Source: Melioribacteraceae bacterium
GTDB taxonomy: Bacteria; Bacteroidota; Ignavibacteria; Ignavibacteriales; Melioribacteraceae
Reading direction: 5' to 3'
DNA length: 64,000 bases
Assembly: GCA_021739765.1 (NCBI GenBank)
Contig: JAIPBD010000001.1
Coordinates: 248,001-312,000, forward strand
In this document: positions 19,215-28,332 of the stretch, in pieces
Layout: each line of letters begins with the position of its first letter
Position numbering within the stretch: the stretch's first letter is position 1
Notes under the pieces: model-generated
Database searches by the model: none
Told to the model about the DNA's origin: nothing
The model's input: the letters and a program-made list of their open reading frames with translations, nothing else
Translations under genes and position numbers: made by a program

Positions 19215-19829
19215 TTACTTCTCTTCTCCGTCTTTTTTCGGAGGTTTCGGTGATTCTTTCTGTTCGGCTTGTTCAGCGGCTTTTTTTGCCGCAGCCTCTG
19301 CTTTGGCTTTTGCGGCTGCTTCTTTTTGAGCTTCTTTCTCAGCTTGAAATTTTTCGAAATTTACTTTTTTCTCTTCAACTTCAACGCTGGTAAGAGTGGC
19401 GTAATTGTAAACTAAATCTTTCCTTTCGAACTCTGAAAATTCATAAACATCCGTCATATAAATACATTCAGTCGGACAAGGAAATACGCATAATTGACAA
19501 TAACAACATTTCGCGATGTCGATATCAAACTTAGTAACCCAAAGTGCTTTTTTCTTACCATTTGAAGTCTTACCGAGATCTTCCGCCGGCATTGATTTTA
19601 CTGTTTCGATTTCGATACAAGAAACCGGACAAGCGCGCGCGCATTGATCGCATCCGATACAGTCATCCATATTAACATAAAGCCTATTTCGCACACGTTC
19701 GGGTAAATCAACTTTTACGTCTGGGTATTGAATGGTAACAGACTTAGTAAACAAATGTTTGAAAGTAATTTTCATACCGACAAGCACGGTAAAAAGTCCA
19801 TCCCAAGTATTTTTTAAGTATTGCCGCAT
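19215..19829 (-). CDS. nuoI: NADH-quinone oxidoreductase subunit I, with charged C-terminal extension
   Basis: Carries the two [4Fe-4S] clusters (N6a/N6b) of the peripheral arm: CIGCDQCARACPVSC (about residues 58-72) and CCYCQLCVFPCPTEC (about 107-121). An N-terminal amphipathic segment contacts the membrane. The last 45 or so residues (from about 160) are an Ala/Lys/Glu-rich low-complexity tail (EKEAQKEAAAKAKAEAAAKK..., then PKPPKKDGEEK) not part of the ferredoxin fold. Such tails are variable among NuoI proteins; its role is unknown. Confidence 0.97.
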   Translation of the reverse strand: MRQYLKNTWDGLFTVLVGMKITFKHLFTKSVTIQYPDVKVDLPERVRNRLYVNMDDCIGCDQCARACPVSCIEIETVKSMPAEDLGKTSNGKKKALWVTKFDIDIAKCCYCQLCVFPCPTECIYMTDVYEFSEFERKDLVYNYATLTSVEVEEKKVNFEKFQAEKEAQKEAAAKAKAEAAAKKAAEQAEQKESPKPPKKDGEEK

Positions 19830-19832
19830 AAT

Positions 19833-20900
19833 TTATATCAGAGTAATAATGCCAATTATAATTAAGTTAACGATTGAAAACGGAATTAAGTATTTCCAAC
19901 AGATTGTCATCAGCTGATCAACTCGAACCCTCGGAAGAGTCCAACGTAACCACATCTGTACAAAGACGAAAAAGATTCCTTTCGAAGCAAACCAGAAGAG
20001 CTGCTCAAATGGAATTAGCGCTTCGATTCCAAATAAATCTCCGAGGTATCCGATAGGGGAATGATATCCTCCAAAAAATATTACACTCGCAATTGCAGAA
20101 ACCGCGAACATATTTGCGTATTCCGCCAAGAAAAACATTGCGAATTTCATTCCCGAATATTCAGTGTGATAACCACCAACCAGCTCAGATTCGGCTTCAG
20201 GCATATCGAAAGGTGTTCTGTTTACCTCGGCCAGCGAACTAACATAGAAAATGATAAATGCAATCAGCATAAAAGGAATGATTAAAAACTTTGCGAGATT
20301 CCATTCAGCACCGCCCAGAATATTCCAATTCCAGAAATAAGCCGTTTGAAGCTCGGTCATTTCCGAAAGACTCAAAGTGCCCGTAAACATTACTAAAGAA
20401 AGAATCACGATAGCTGTCGGAATTTCATAACTTACGATTTGAGCAGCGGATCTCATTGAACCGAGAAGGGAATATTTATTATTTGATGCCCAACCCGCCA
20501 TTAAAATTCCGGCTACAACAATACCGGAGACAGCAATTATATAAAGTAGTCCGAGATCTAAACTCATCCCGATATATGTGCTCGTGAAAGGAAGCGCTGC
20601 AAAAACAGCGTAACTTCCGATAAATACTATTACCGGAGCGATGTTAAAAAGTTTTTTATCAACTAAGGAAGGAGTGATATCTTCTTTTTGGATTAGTTTG
20701 AAAAAATCAGCAACTGTTTGAAGTAATCCATGCCATCCTACTCTCATGGGACCGAGGCGATCTTGCATGTGCGCAGAAACTTTTCTTTCTAACCAAACAG
20801 CGATTATTACAAATGGCACAATAAACGCAAGCGGTAGAGCAGATGCAATTACCAAAGCTAAAATTTCATTTCCGATCAATTCTATTAGAAAATCTTGCAT
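19833..20900 (-). CDS. nuoH: NADH-quinone oxidoreductase subunit H
   Basis: Eight-helix membrane subunit forming the quinone channel and the link to the peripheral arm. Conserved ERKVSAHMQDRLGPMRVGWHGLLQTVADFFKL, then ADFFKLIQKEDI, AEVNRTPFDMPEAESELVGGYHTEYSGM (split) and WLRWTLPRVRVDQLM near the end. Length 355 is normal. Shares one base with the end of nuoD. Confidence 0.98.
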   Translation of the reverse strand: MQDFLIELIGNEILALVIASALPLAFIVPFVIIAVWLERKVSAHMQDRLGPMRVGWHGLLQTVADFFKLIQKEDITPSLVDKKLFNIAPVIVFIGSYAVFAALPFTSTYIGMSLDLGLLYIIAVSGIVVAGILMAGWASNNKYSLLGSMRSAAQIVSYEIPTAIVILSLVMFTGTLSLSEMTELQTAYFWNWNILGGAEWNLAKFLIIPFMLIAFIIFYVSSLAEVNRTPFDMPEAESELVGGYHTEYSGMKFAMFFLAEYANMFAVSAIASVIFFGGYHSPIGYLGDLFGIEALIPFEQLFWFASKGIFFVFVQMWLRWTLPRVRVDQLMTICWKYLIPFSIVNLIIIGIITLI

Positions 20901-22015
20901 TATCGGTCAACCTCACCTAAAACTATATCAATGCTTCCTAAAATTGCTACAACATCGGCAACGAGTGCACCTTTGCAAAGTTCATCCATTACCGAAAGGG
21001 CTACAAAACTCGGAGCTCGAACTTTTACCCTTACCGGATTTAATCCGCCGTCGCTTATAATAAAATAACCAAGTTCGCCTTTAGGATTTTCAACTCGGGT
21101 ATAAATTGAACCTTTCGGTGGTTTTACTCTTTTTGGTATCGCGGCGGTAACGTCACCATCCGGAATTTGTTCAATAGCTTGTTCTATAATTTTCAAACTC
21201 TGTTCTAATTCCAAAACTCTAACGAAATATCGATCCCAGCAATCGCCCACTGTTCCGACCATTCCTTCGCCAACAGGAATATCAAAATCGAATTTATCAT
21301 AAATAGAGTAGGGATCATCTTTTCGCAGATCGAACTTCAAACCGCTCGCGCGAAGATTCGGACCGGTCATTCCATAATTGATTGCGGTATCCAAAGGAAG
21401 AACACCAACATTCGCGGTTCTTTCTATAAATATCTTGTTGAATGTCAAAAGATTGTTTATCTCATCAACATTTGGTCTGAAGTATTCAATAAATTCTTTT
21501 GTGAGTCGAAGGAAATCAGGGTGTAAATCGTGCGAAACTCCGCCAACCCAAATGTAATTATATAATAAACGTGCACCGCAAGTCATCTCAAAAAGACTGA
21601 GGATTTTCTCCCGGTCGCGGAATAAATAAAGAAACGGCGTAAATGCCCCGATATCCAAACCGTAAGTTCCGATCGCGACAAGGTGAGAAGCAATTCTTTG
21701 CAATTCACCCATAATTACGCGAATGTATTCAACGCGCTCGGGAACTTCGATATCCATTAATTTTTCAACCGCAAGGGCATAACCAAAATTGTTATACATC
21801 GAGGCAAGGTAATCCATCCTGTCTGTATAAGGAATAATCTGAGGATAAGTCATTGCTTCGGCGTGTTTTTCGAAACATCTATGCAGATAACCAATGTGTG
21901 GTTTAACGGATTTAACGAGTTCTCCTTCGAGTTCAAGTTCTAACCTTAGCACACCATGAGTTGACGGATGCTGAGGTCCCATATTCAAAACTAATTCTTC
22001 TGTCTTAACTGCCAT
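20900..22015 (-). CDS. nuoD: NADH-quinone oxidoreductase subunit D (49-kDa type)
   Basis: Peripheral-arm subunit at the quinone site, related to the hydrogenase large subunit. It begins with [16 protein letters not shown], which includes the conserved quinone-site His, and has [18 protein letters not shown] and the C-terminal DIVLGEVDR. 371 residues, compact and separate from nuoC (not fused as in E. coli). Ten bases separate it from nuoC. Confidence 0.98.
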   Translation of the reverse strand: MAVKTEELVLNMGPQHPSTHGVLRLELELEGELVKSVKPHIGYLHRCFEKHAEAMTYPQIIPYTDRMDYLASMYNNFGYALAVEKLMDIEVPERVEYIRVIMGELQRIASHLVAIGTYGLDIGAFTPFLYLFRDREKILSLFEMTCGARLLYNYIWVGGVSHDLHPDFLRLTKEFIEYFRPNVDEINNLLTFNKIFIERTANVGVLPLDTAINYGMTGPNLRASGLKFDLRKDDPYSIYDKFDFDIPVGEGMVGTVGDCWDRYFVRVLELEQSLKIIEQAIEQIPDGDVTAAIPKRVKPPKGSIYTRVENPKGELGYFIISDGGLNPVRVKVRAPSFVALSVMDELCKGALVADVVAILGSIDIVLGEVDR

Positions 22016-22024
22016 TTTAACTCA

Positions 22025-22558
22025 TTAATAAGGTACTTTCATTCCCTGATAAAACTCGGGGTTTTCATAATCTTTTCTTAAAGGATGCGACCCTTCTTCC
22101 CAGTCCTCGGGCATTAATATCCTTCTTAAGTCCGGGTGATTTAGAAACTTAATTCCAATCATGTCAAAAGCTTCTCTTTCGTGCCAGTTAGCTGTTTTCC
22201 AGATGTTTTCAACAGATTCAACCTCAGGTTTATCCTTCTGAACTTTTACTCTCAGGTTCACTTTGTGGTTGTATTTAATTGAATGCAAGTTATAATAAAC
22301 GCTCAACGTTCCCGGAACTACTGTTTCATTCCCGTCTTCATCGGTTGTTTTTTCATCATTATTATCATCGGTTCCGGAAAGGCACATAAGACAATCGAAT
22401 TGAAGGTCGAGGTGATCTTTTAAATATTTCGAAACAGAATGAATTTGGGAAGGTGAAACATTTATAAATTTCTCTACAGGTAATTCGCTTTCAAATTCCA
22501 GGATGGAATCACTAAACTGATTTTTTAGCATCTCATATATTTCTTCAGGCGTTCGCAT
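22025..22558 (-). CDS. nuoC: NADH-quinone oxidoreductase subunit C (30-kDa type)
   Basis: Peripheral-arm structural subunit. The signature is the [42 protein letters not shown] stretch (about residues 122-163), matching the 30-kDa subunit motif. An acidic insertion ([17 protein letters not shown], about residues 63-79) interrupts the beta-sheet region and is probably a surface loop. The start lies within nuoB (14-base overlap). Confidence 0.97.
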   Translation of the reverse strand: MRTPEEIYEMLKNQFSDSILEFESELPVEKFINVSPSQIHSVSKYLKDHLDLQFDCLMCLSGTDDNNDEKTTDEDGNETVVPGTLSVYYNLHSIKYNHKVNLRVKVQKDKPEVESVENIWKTANWHEREAFDMIGIKFLNHPDLRRILMPEDWEEGSHPLRKDYENPEFYQGMKVPY

Positions 22559-23042
22559 TTTTCTTCCTCATCGATTCATTTCTGATCTTTTCCTGAAGTT
22601 TTAACAATCCTTCCAATAACGCTTCCGGTCTGGGAGGGCAACCGGGAACATAAACATCAACGGGTATTACGCGATCAACTCCTTTCAGAACATGATAACC
22701 ATGTTCCCAATAAGGACCGCCACAATTTGAACAACTTCCCATCGAAATTATATATTTCGGATCAGGCATTTGTTCATACAAACGTTTAATTCTTGTCGCC
22801 ATTTTTAATGTAACTGTTCCGGAGATTATTATCGCGTCAGCTTGTCTCGGGGAAGGACGAGGCATAACACCAAATCTATCGAAATCGTAATGTGAGGCAG
22901 AAGTAGCCATCATTTCTATTGCGCAACACGCAAGACCAAAACTTAGTTGCCAGATTGATGAAAGTCGAGCCCAATTTAATAAGTCTTCGGCTTTAGCTAC
23001 AACCACATTTCCTTCAGCAAATTCTTTATCTAGTATTCCCAT
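22545..23042 (-). CDS. nuoB: NADH-quinone oxidoreductase subunit B
   Basis: Holds cluster N2, the last electron carrier before quinone. All four cysteines are present: the tandem pair in [11 protein letters not shown], one in [12 protein letters not shown] and one in [16 protein letters not shown]. 165 residues, normal. The stop of nuoA and the start of nuoB share a base. Confidence 0.98.
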   Translation of the reverse strand: MGILDKEFAEGNVVVAKAEDLLNWARLSSIWQLSFGLACCAIEMMATSASHYDFDRFGVMPRPSPRQADAIIISGTVTLKMATRIKRLYEQMPDPKYIISMGSCSNCGGPYWEHGYHVLKGVDRVIPVDVYVPGCPPRPEALLEGLLKLQEKIRNESMRKKNANA

Positions 23043-23494
23043 TAAGCTTCTTTACTTTCCGTAGTTTCTTTATTTGTAACTTTTTCGCCTTTTACGTTGA
23101 TTAGAATCTTACTTAATTCCGGTGGAACAACTCTTGGGCGTTCCCATTCTAAATCACCTTTTCGCCATTCATACGCCATTCCAAGCGCCAAGACCAATAG
23201 AAAAATTATTCCAACCGCAAAACCGTACCATCCGTAATCTTGGTAACCAAGTGCCCATGGGAAAAGTAGTACAACTTCGACATCAAATATTAAGAATATT
23301 AATGCTATGACATAAAACCGAATGTTGAATTTCACCCAAGGAGTTCCGACGGGTTCTTCCCCACATTCATAATGTTTTAGTTTTTCATTGGTTGGTCTTG
23401 AAGGGCGAACAAGTTTCGCCATAAATATTGAAATCACTACGAATATAGCAGCGATTGAAATAAAGATGAAGATTTTTCCGAATTCTGTAAGCAT
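23042..23494 (-). CDS. nuoA: NADH-quinone oxidoreductase subunit A
   Basis: Three-helix membrane subunit, first gene of the operon. Typical [44 protein letters not shown] stretch (parts), containing the conserved Cys loop and the FDVE segment. The C terminus has an extra charged tail of about 35 residues. A good promoter (TTGACA, 17 bases, TATTTT) lies just upstream. Confidence 0.97.
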   Translation of the reverse strand: MLTEFGKIFIFISIAAIFVVISIFMAKLVRPSRPTNEKLKHYECGEEPVGTPWVKFNIRFYVIALIFLIFDVEVVLLFPWALGYQDYGWYGFAVGIIFLLVLALGMAYEWRKGDLEWERPRVVPPELSKILINVKGEKVTNKETTESKEA

Positions 23495-23526
23495 TTGTTG
23501 ATCAATAATTCAATAAGATTGATCAA

Positions 23527-23555
23527 AAAATACAACAACTCCTAAAATTTGTCAA
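23527..23555 (-). promoter_or_regulatory. Promoter of the nuo operon
   Basis: On the minus strand TTGACA (23555-23550), 17 bases, TATTTT (23532-23527), about 33 bases before nuoA. The -35 is a perfect consensus match and the spacing is optimal for a housekeeping sigma factor. Confidence 0.65.
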
Positions 23556-23579
23556 GATTATAAGATTACTTTATCCAAA

Positions 23580-24479
23580 TTAATTTCTTGCTTTATAAAT
23601 AAGAAGATTTGTGAAGTTGGATTTGGAGGAAAGTGCAGTTAAAAGCCTTAAATTTAATCGTGAAGTTGAGGCTATGAACAGATCTTCCCACACCGGATTG
23701 AACTTATTCTTGAAATTAAATAATCCTTCAGCGTTATAGGCGAAGCCAATCGTTTTCCCAAAAATTTTAATAAAAAATTCAAATACTTTTTGGGTGGATG
23801 AGGGAAATGTGAAAGGTACTTCGCCGAGACTTAATTCATTTATTTCGCCATTCGTTATTATTTCGAAGGCATGATGAATTAAAGCTTCCATAATTCCCAC
23901 CGGATTGTTTTGTTTACGCAGAATTAACTCAACTTGATATTTTGTATTGCTGTTTTTACTGCAAAGTATTAATCCGAGCCATTCATTATTCTGTTCAAAT
24001 ACAAACAATCGCATATCGGATGTAAATTCTGTATTAAATAAATTAGTCAATAGCGGTAGTTTTGCGAAAGGTGATTTTAAGCGGAGACCATGAATCTTCT
24101 TAATATTTTCATCAGAGAACGCTTTCTCTACAATTTCACCTTTTTTGTTTCCGCGTCGAATCAATTCTTTCAATGAAGCTTTTTCAAAGTGGGTAGAATT
24201 TTTCCGGAGTACTGCTTCTGCTCCTATTTTATATGTATGAAACCCTTTACTGAACAAATAATCGGAATGTTCCTTTCTTAATCCTCTCAAAAAAATATTT
24301 TGATTTGGGCTAACCATTTCTGAAGTGAAAAAATCATTAAAATCTTCCTGTGAGTAAAAACGCGCAAGACTTAACCACGTTGTTCCTTTATAATTTAGTT
24401 CAATCCTTTCAATTTGATTTTGTGGATTCTCAGAAATGTGCCAGCTTAATGGCAGATATTTGAAATTATTTTTTGACAA
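23580..24479 (-). CDS. DUF2156 / MprF-C-terminal-like acyltransferase
   Basis: 299 residues with a GNAT-like fold of the DUF2156 group (the catalytic domain of phosphatidylglycerol lysyltransferase MprF). The best sign is the C-terminal AEGLFNFKNKFNPVWEDLFIA, which corresponds to the F..KFxPxWExRYL motif of that family; the earlier ELSLGEVPF and GIMEALIHHAFEII fit as well. No membrane domain, so it is the soluble catalytic part alone. It may transfer an aminoacyl or acyl group to a lipid or peptide; the substrate is not known. Divergent from the SPOR-domain gene. Confidence 0.7.
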   Translation of the reverse strand: MSKNNFKYLPLSWHISENPQNQIERIELNYKGTTWLSLARFYSQEDFNDFFTSEMVSPNQNIFLRGLRKEHSDYLFSKGFHTYKIGAEAVLRKNSTHFEKASLKELIRRGNKKGEIVEKAFSDENIKKIHGLRLKSPFAKLPLLTNLFNTEFTSDMRLFVFEQNNEWLGLILCSKNSNTKYQVELILRKQNNPVGIMEALIHHAFEIITNGEINELSLGEVPFTFPSSTQKVFEFFIKIFGKTIGFAYNAEGLFNFKNKFNPVWEDLFIASTSRLNLRLLTALSSKSNFTNLLIYKARN

Positions 24480-24553
24480 GAACTAAAATTTAGTTTAGAT
24501 GTATTATACTATATTACGTGAATAAATTTTTGAATGTATCCCGACAAACTTAC

Positions 24554-26092
24554 ATGAATTCTAGGAATTTTCTTTTAACGCTTCTCTTTTTAATAATTTT
24601 CAATTCAATTTCCATTGGGCAATTAAGCAATCTTAAATGGGTTCTGATTTTGGATCTTGATAACGAAATTGTTTTTATAGACACAGCCCAAATTAAAAAA
24701 ATTGGCACACAGGTTTCCGTTTGGAGTTTGACAAGATTCAGAGAACCGCGGATGGTGAATGATGTTCAAAGCCAAGTCTCTGAGTTTAAAACTCAATTTT
24801 TATTTCCTGAACGTACACAAACTTACACAACCATCGGAACCATTTATTATGACATAGAAGGGAAAATTGTCGAACAGCCCATCCGCCCCAATTTACCTGG
24901 TCGGCCGAATAGCGGCAAAAAAATACCGGCAAATTCTAAGATCAAAATTATAAAGGAAAAAAGTTTACAGTTTCTGGAGACCGGTGCAATTGTAATTGGT
25001 GAGAGTGAATTTCTGGCAGCCGAGCAGGACGGATTTTTGGATGATAAAAGAGTTGCCGATTCAAGAGAGCCGGCGGATGATAGCGGCGATATGAGCAAAA
25101 ATGAAGAAGTTATAGCTGATGACCCGATCGCAAAGAATCAAAATGAAATTAAAAATGATTTACCGGTAAAAATGGATTCAGACTCGAATCCGATTTCTGA
25201 TGAGGATAACACATCAGACGAATATAGTGAAATCCCTAATCTTAATATTCCGGTTCCTCCAATTGATCTGCCGGTACAGGCGGATACTCCAGCAGAGGAA
25301 ACTGAAGAGGAAGATTCGATTGCGGAAAGTGACTCTGGGGAAGAAATGGTTCCGGATGAAGTATCCGACTCCGATTTTCTTAATCTAAAAAGTGAGTTAG
25401 AAGAACCACCAATCGCGCAGAGCGAGGAAGCCGTTTTAGAAACTCCCACTGATAATGATCAGAATAATTCTGGTATTGAAGATCAAATAACGGATGGTGA
25501 GATTGAGGAGAATGATAATTCTCAAACTGAAAATGTACTAGCCGAGCTGCGAAATGAGTCAACGGATGAGAACAATGACTCTCAAAATATTGTTGAGGAA
25601 ACGCCGGAAGTGATCGAGGAGAAACCAATTGAAATCAAATCCGATCAAAAACCCGATGGAGTGGATATAACAAAAGAAACTCAGGAAAAGGATTCTCAAA
25701 CAGAAGAACAGCAATTTAGAGAAATCTACGATCCGGTTACAGATACATACAAAAAAGTGCCGCTTCCCGGAGCGCCAATTTCCCGAGCCTCTAAATCCGC
25801 CAATCAAAATTCTAAGCCGATTAGTCTCAATACATCAGGGGATTACAATAATTCCTCCGAACGAATGGTTAGAAATAATATATATACTGATGGCAATCTG
25901 TACTGCATTCAACTCGGTTCCGGCAAAAATAAATCTGCGGCAGAACAGGAAGTTTCCACCTTAATAAGTCGCGGTCATAACGCATTTTTAACTGAAGCAT
26001 TTATAAAATCAAAAAATGCAACATACTATCGAATTAGAGTCGGCTATTTTGATTCATTCCAAGAAGCGAATAACTACCGAAGCAGATTGTGA
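24554..26092 (+). CDS. Secreted SPOR-domain protein with long acidic linker
   Basis: I choose the ATG at 24554 because it gives a clean signal peptide (MNSRNFLLTLLFLIIFNSISIGQ); an in-frame GTG at 24518 would add 12 residues. A folded N-terminal part (to about residue 165) has the LKWVLILDLDNEIVFIDTAQIKKIG pattern. Residues about 165-400 are a very acidic, Ser/Asp/Glu-rich low-complexity linker. The final 70 residues are a SPOR domain (YCIQLGSGKNKSAAEQEVSTL ... YYRIRVGYFDSFQEANNY), which binds denuded septal peptidoglycan. Likely an envelope protein targeted to the division site. Confidence 0.82.
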   Translation: MNSRNFLLTLLFLIIFNSISIGQLSNLKWVLILDLDNEIVFIDTAQIKKIGTQVSVWSLTRFREPRMVNDVQSQVSEFKTQFLFPERTQTYTTIGTIYYDIEGKIVEQPIRPNLPGRPNSGKKIPANSKIKIIKEKSLQFLETGAIVIGESEFLAAEQDGFLDDKRVADSREPADDSGDMSKNEEVIADDPIAKNQNEIKNDLPVKMDSDSNPISDEDNTSDEYSEIPNLNIPVPPIDLPVQADTPAEETEEEDSIAESDSGEEMVPDEVSDSDFLNLKSELEEPPIAQSEEAVLETPTDNDQNNSGIEDQITDGEIEENDNSQTENVLAELRNESTDENNDSQNIVEETPEVIEEKPIEIKSDQKPDGVDITKETQEKDSQTEEQQFREIYDPVTDTYKKVPLPGAPISRASKSANQNSKPISLNTSGDYNNSSERMVRNNIYTDGNLYCIQLGSGKNKSAAEQEVSTLISRGHNAFLTEAFIKSKNATYYRIRVGYFDSFQEANNYRSRL

Positions 26093-26129
26093 TTGGAACT
26101 TTCCCAACCGAAAATTGTTTTAATCGGAT

Positions 26130-26639
26130 ATGAGATCCACATTGCAAATATTAATTTTTCTGATAATGTTTCCATTGGTGGTCGCTTGCCAAACAAAAAA
26201 TTATAATAGTTCAAATGGGAATAATTCAATGAGCGAAGATAAAAATGAATTCAGAGTCGTAAAATCGGATGACGAATGGAAAAAGGAATTAACCGAAGAA
26301 GAATATTATATTCTACGAAAAAAGGGAACTGAACGGGCGTTTACCGGCGATTTGTATTACAATGAAGAAAAGGGTAATTATACTTGCGCGGGATGCGGAA
26401 ATGTTTTATTTACCTCTGATACAAAATTTGAAAGCGGCAGCGGGTGGCCGAGCTATTTCAATCCGGCAAACGAAAAAAGTATTTCGCTTAAAAGAGATAA
26501 AAGTTTGCTGATGGAAAGGATAGAAGTTGTATGTCAGAATTGTGGTGGTCATTTAGGTCATGTATTTGATGATGGTCCCCAACCGACCGGAAAGCGATAT
26601 TGTATAAATTCTGCGGCTTTAGATTTTGAAAAAAAATAG
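26130..26639 (+). CDS. msrB: Lipoprotein peptide-methionine (R)-S-oxide reductase
   Basis: Repairs methionine-R-sulfoxide in proteins. Zinc-binding pairs CAGC and CQNC, the GSGWPSYF substrate motif and the catalytic Cys158 in RYCINSAAL are all present. The N terminus is a lipoprotein signal (LVVAC, Cys20) followed by a Ser/Asn-rich linker, so the enzyme is lipid-anchored in the envelope and protects exported proteins. The resolving electron donor is unknown. Convergent with the methyltransferase gene, only three bases away. Confidence 0.95.
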   Translation: MRSTLQILIFLIMFPLVVACQTKNYNSSNGNNSMSEDKNEFRVVKSDDEWKKELTEEEYYILRKKGTERAFTGDLYYNEEKGNYTCAGCGNVLFTSDTKFESGSGWPSYFNPANEKSISLKRDKSLLMERIEVVCQNCGGHLGHVFDDGPQPTGKRYCINSAALDFEKK

Positions 26640-26642
26640 CGG

Positions 26643-27509
26643 TTAAATGCTAGGTTTTTCAAACTTCATCAAGTAGTAATTCAACCATCTCCTTTTACTT
26701 ATAAACTCCAGCACTTTTATTTGAAATATTGAAAAGGTATCATTATCCGTCATCTCTTTTGCGTGTCTGGTCAAGTAAAAATATGTGGGTAATGTATTTG
26801 GCGTGATGTCCCTTTCCATAGAAAATTTTAATCCGACTTTTGCCGCCAGCTCCTTATACATCTTTATCGTAAAACGAAGATCAAAATCCCCGAAGTAACT
26901 TCTTTTTTGATTTTTCCAAACAAAATATCTTTTAATCGGAAAACTCTCGGAAGAAACAAAATCCGTCATTATAAACTGACCGCCAGGTTTTAATACACGT
27001 TTTACTTCTTCAAAATAGAGATCTCTGTGTCTAAAATGAAAAATTGCTTCCACCGTTGATATGAGATCAAAATATTCAGCTTCATGCGGTAAATTAATTG
27101 CGTCCCCTTTCTCGAAACTAATTTTGTTTCCGTTTTTGGGTTTAAGATTTTTCCGTGCGATCTGAAGCTGGCGTTCATCTATATTAAGTCCAATTATTGA
27201 AAGATTTGAATAATTTTCATTAAGCAGCGAAATTGTTCCTCCAAAACCGCATGCAACATCAATTATTCTAAATCCTTCTTTTATGTCAGCCGATTTAAGC
27301 AATTCTAACGTAAGATTTTTCTGCGCGATTGAGTAGTCTTCCGCAGTTGCAACAGCTTTTGACGGATCGATCCAATAACCCCAATGAACATTTTCGTTGA
27401 ACGCAGTTTTTAGCTCTTCGTCATTTTGATTAAATGAAGAAATTAATTTATCGAAATAGGGAAGATGTACCGTTTTATTCAGCATTGCTATTTTCTTCTC
27501 CGTTTTCAA
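26643..27509 (-). CDS. Class I SAM-dependent methyltransferase
   Basis: Rossmann-fold methyltransferase of 288 residues. Motif I is RIIDVACGFGGTISLLNE, followed by the acidic GLNIDERQLQIARKNL and the post-I SFEKGDAINLPHEAEYFDLIS; then VLKPGGQFIMTDF is motif III. The N-terminal HWGYWIDPSKAVATAEDY fits small-molecule methyltransferases of the tocopherol, quinone and natural-product type. Its start overlaps the acyltransferase-like gene by 35 bases, and a P450 gene lies further upstream, so the three probably act on one small molecule or lipid (inference). Confidence 0.85.
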   Translation of the reverse strand: MKTEKKIAMLNKTVHLPYFDKLISSFNQNDEELKTAFNENVHWGYWIDPSKAVATAEDYSIAQKNLTLELLKSADIKEGFRIIDVACGFGGTISLLNENYSNLSIIGLNIDERQLQIARKNLKPKNGNKISFEKGDAINLPHEAEYFDLISTVEAIFHFRHRDLYFEEVKRVLKPGGQFIMTDFVSSESFPIKRYFVWKNQKRSYFGDFDLRFTIKMYKELAAKVGLKFSMERDITPNTLPTYFYLTRHAKEMTDNDTFSIFQIKVLEFISKRRWLNYYLMKFEKPSI

Positions 27510-28287
27510 ATTCTTTCAAAATATCCTTGTGGGCAAATTGCAAATTCTTTTTTAATTCGTGCATGTATTTACTTAGATGTGAGCCATCCGCTACTAAATG
27601 ATCACAAATGACCGTCAGATTCACGAATTTTCTTTCCTCAAACTCTTTCCCTTTTTTCACAACCCTATTCATAAAAGAACCCAAAAATACACCTGAAGTA
27701 TGATACGGAATTCCATACCCCCAGAAATCTGTTGTGAAGGCTCCGTCATTAACTATCATTGTATTTCCCATTACTTTTGAATAGAGGATGGGAAAGAATT
27801 TTAATATTTTATAATATAACATTCTGTATATTTTTGGAATTCTAACGAATAAACGAATGTTTGGTTCCTGCAGAAATTTGTTGCCGTCAAATGAATCGAT
27901 TGCTTCCTGGATTTCAAAAATTGATTTATTATTAAAATTTTGAATAAACTTTGGAACAAGGATATGATCATTTTCGAATTTTGTTTCAAGTGGTAGCAAA
28001 GCACTTAAATTATTCAAAAAATACAAATTGTTCCACAAACCTTTAACTGCTGCCATTCGTGGTACAATTTCATAAGTCTTTCCGGCGCAATAAATTGCAT
28101 AAGTGTAAAAAGAAATTTTCTTTTTATACTTTCTTCTGAGCACTTGGAGCATTTCTCTAGCTTCGGTTATATCAACCTGAGAAATTACGGTAATCAGTTT
28201 TCGGTTTTTGGTGAGATAGAGAGCGTCCTTTGTAAGATTTCGATAAGGACTGTCTTTGATCTTTTTGTAGTTTTTTTTGTCAGTCAT
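27475..28287 (-). CDS. 2-oxoacid dehydrogenase acyltransferase-like (chloramphenicol acetyltransferase fold) protein
   Basis: 270 residues matching only the catalytic domain of E2 acyltransferases. The active-site motif is HLVADG in VICDHLVADGSHLSKYMHELKK, equal to the family HxxxDG. The N-terminal region (ITVISQVDITEAREMLQVLRRKY) fits the first strand and helix of the fold. It lacks lipoyl and subunit-binding domains, so it is not a dehydrogenase component. Probably an acyltransferase in a small-molecule pathway with the neighbouring P450 and methyltransferase; substrate unknown. Confidence 0.78.
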   Translation of the reverse strand: MTDKKNYKKIKDSPYRNLTKDALYLTKNRKLITVISQVDITEAREMLQVLRRKYKKKISFYTYAIYCAGKTYEIVPRMAAVKGLWNNLYFLNNLSALLPLETKFENDHILVPKFIQNFNNKSIFEIQEAIDSFDGNKFLQEPNIRLFVRIPKIYRMLYYKILKFFPILYSKVMGNTMIVNDGAFTTDFWGYGIPYHTSGVFLGSFMNRVVKKGKEFEERKFVNLTVICDHLVADGSHLSKYMHELKKNLQFAHKDILKEFENGEENSNAE

Positions 28288-28332
28288 TGTTATTACTCGC
28301 CTAACAAGTCTTTGCTGATTAAATATACCAAT

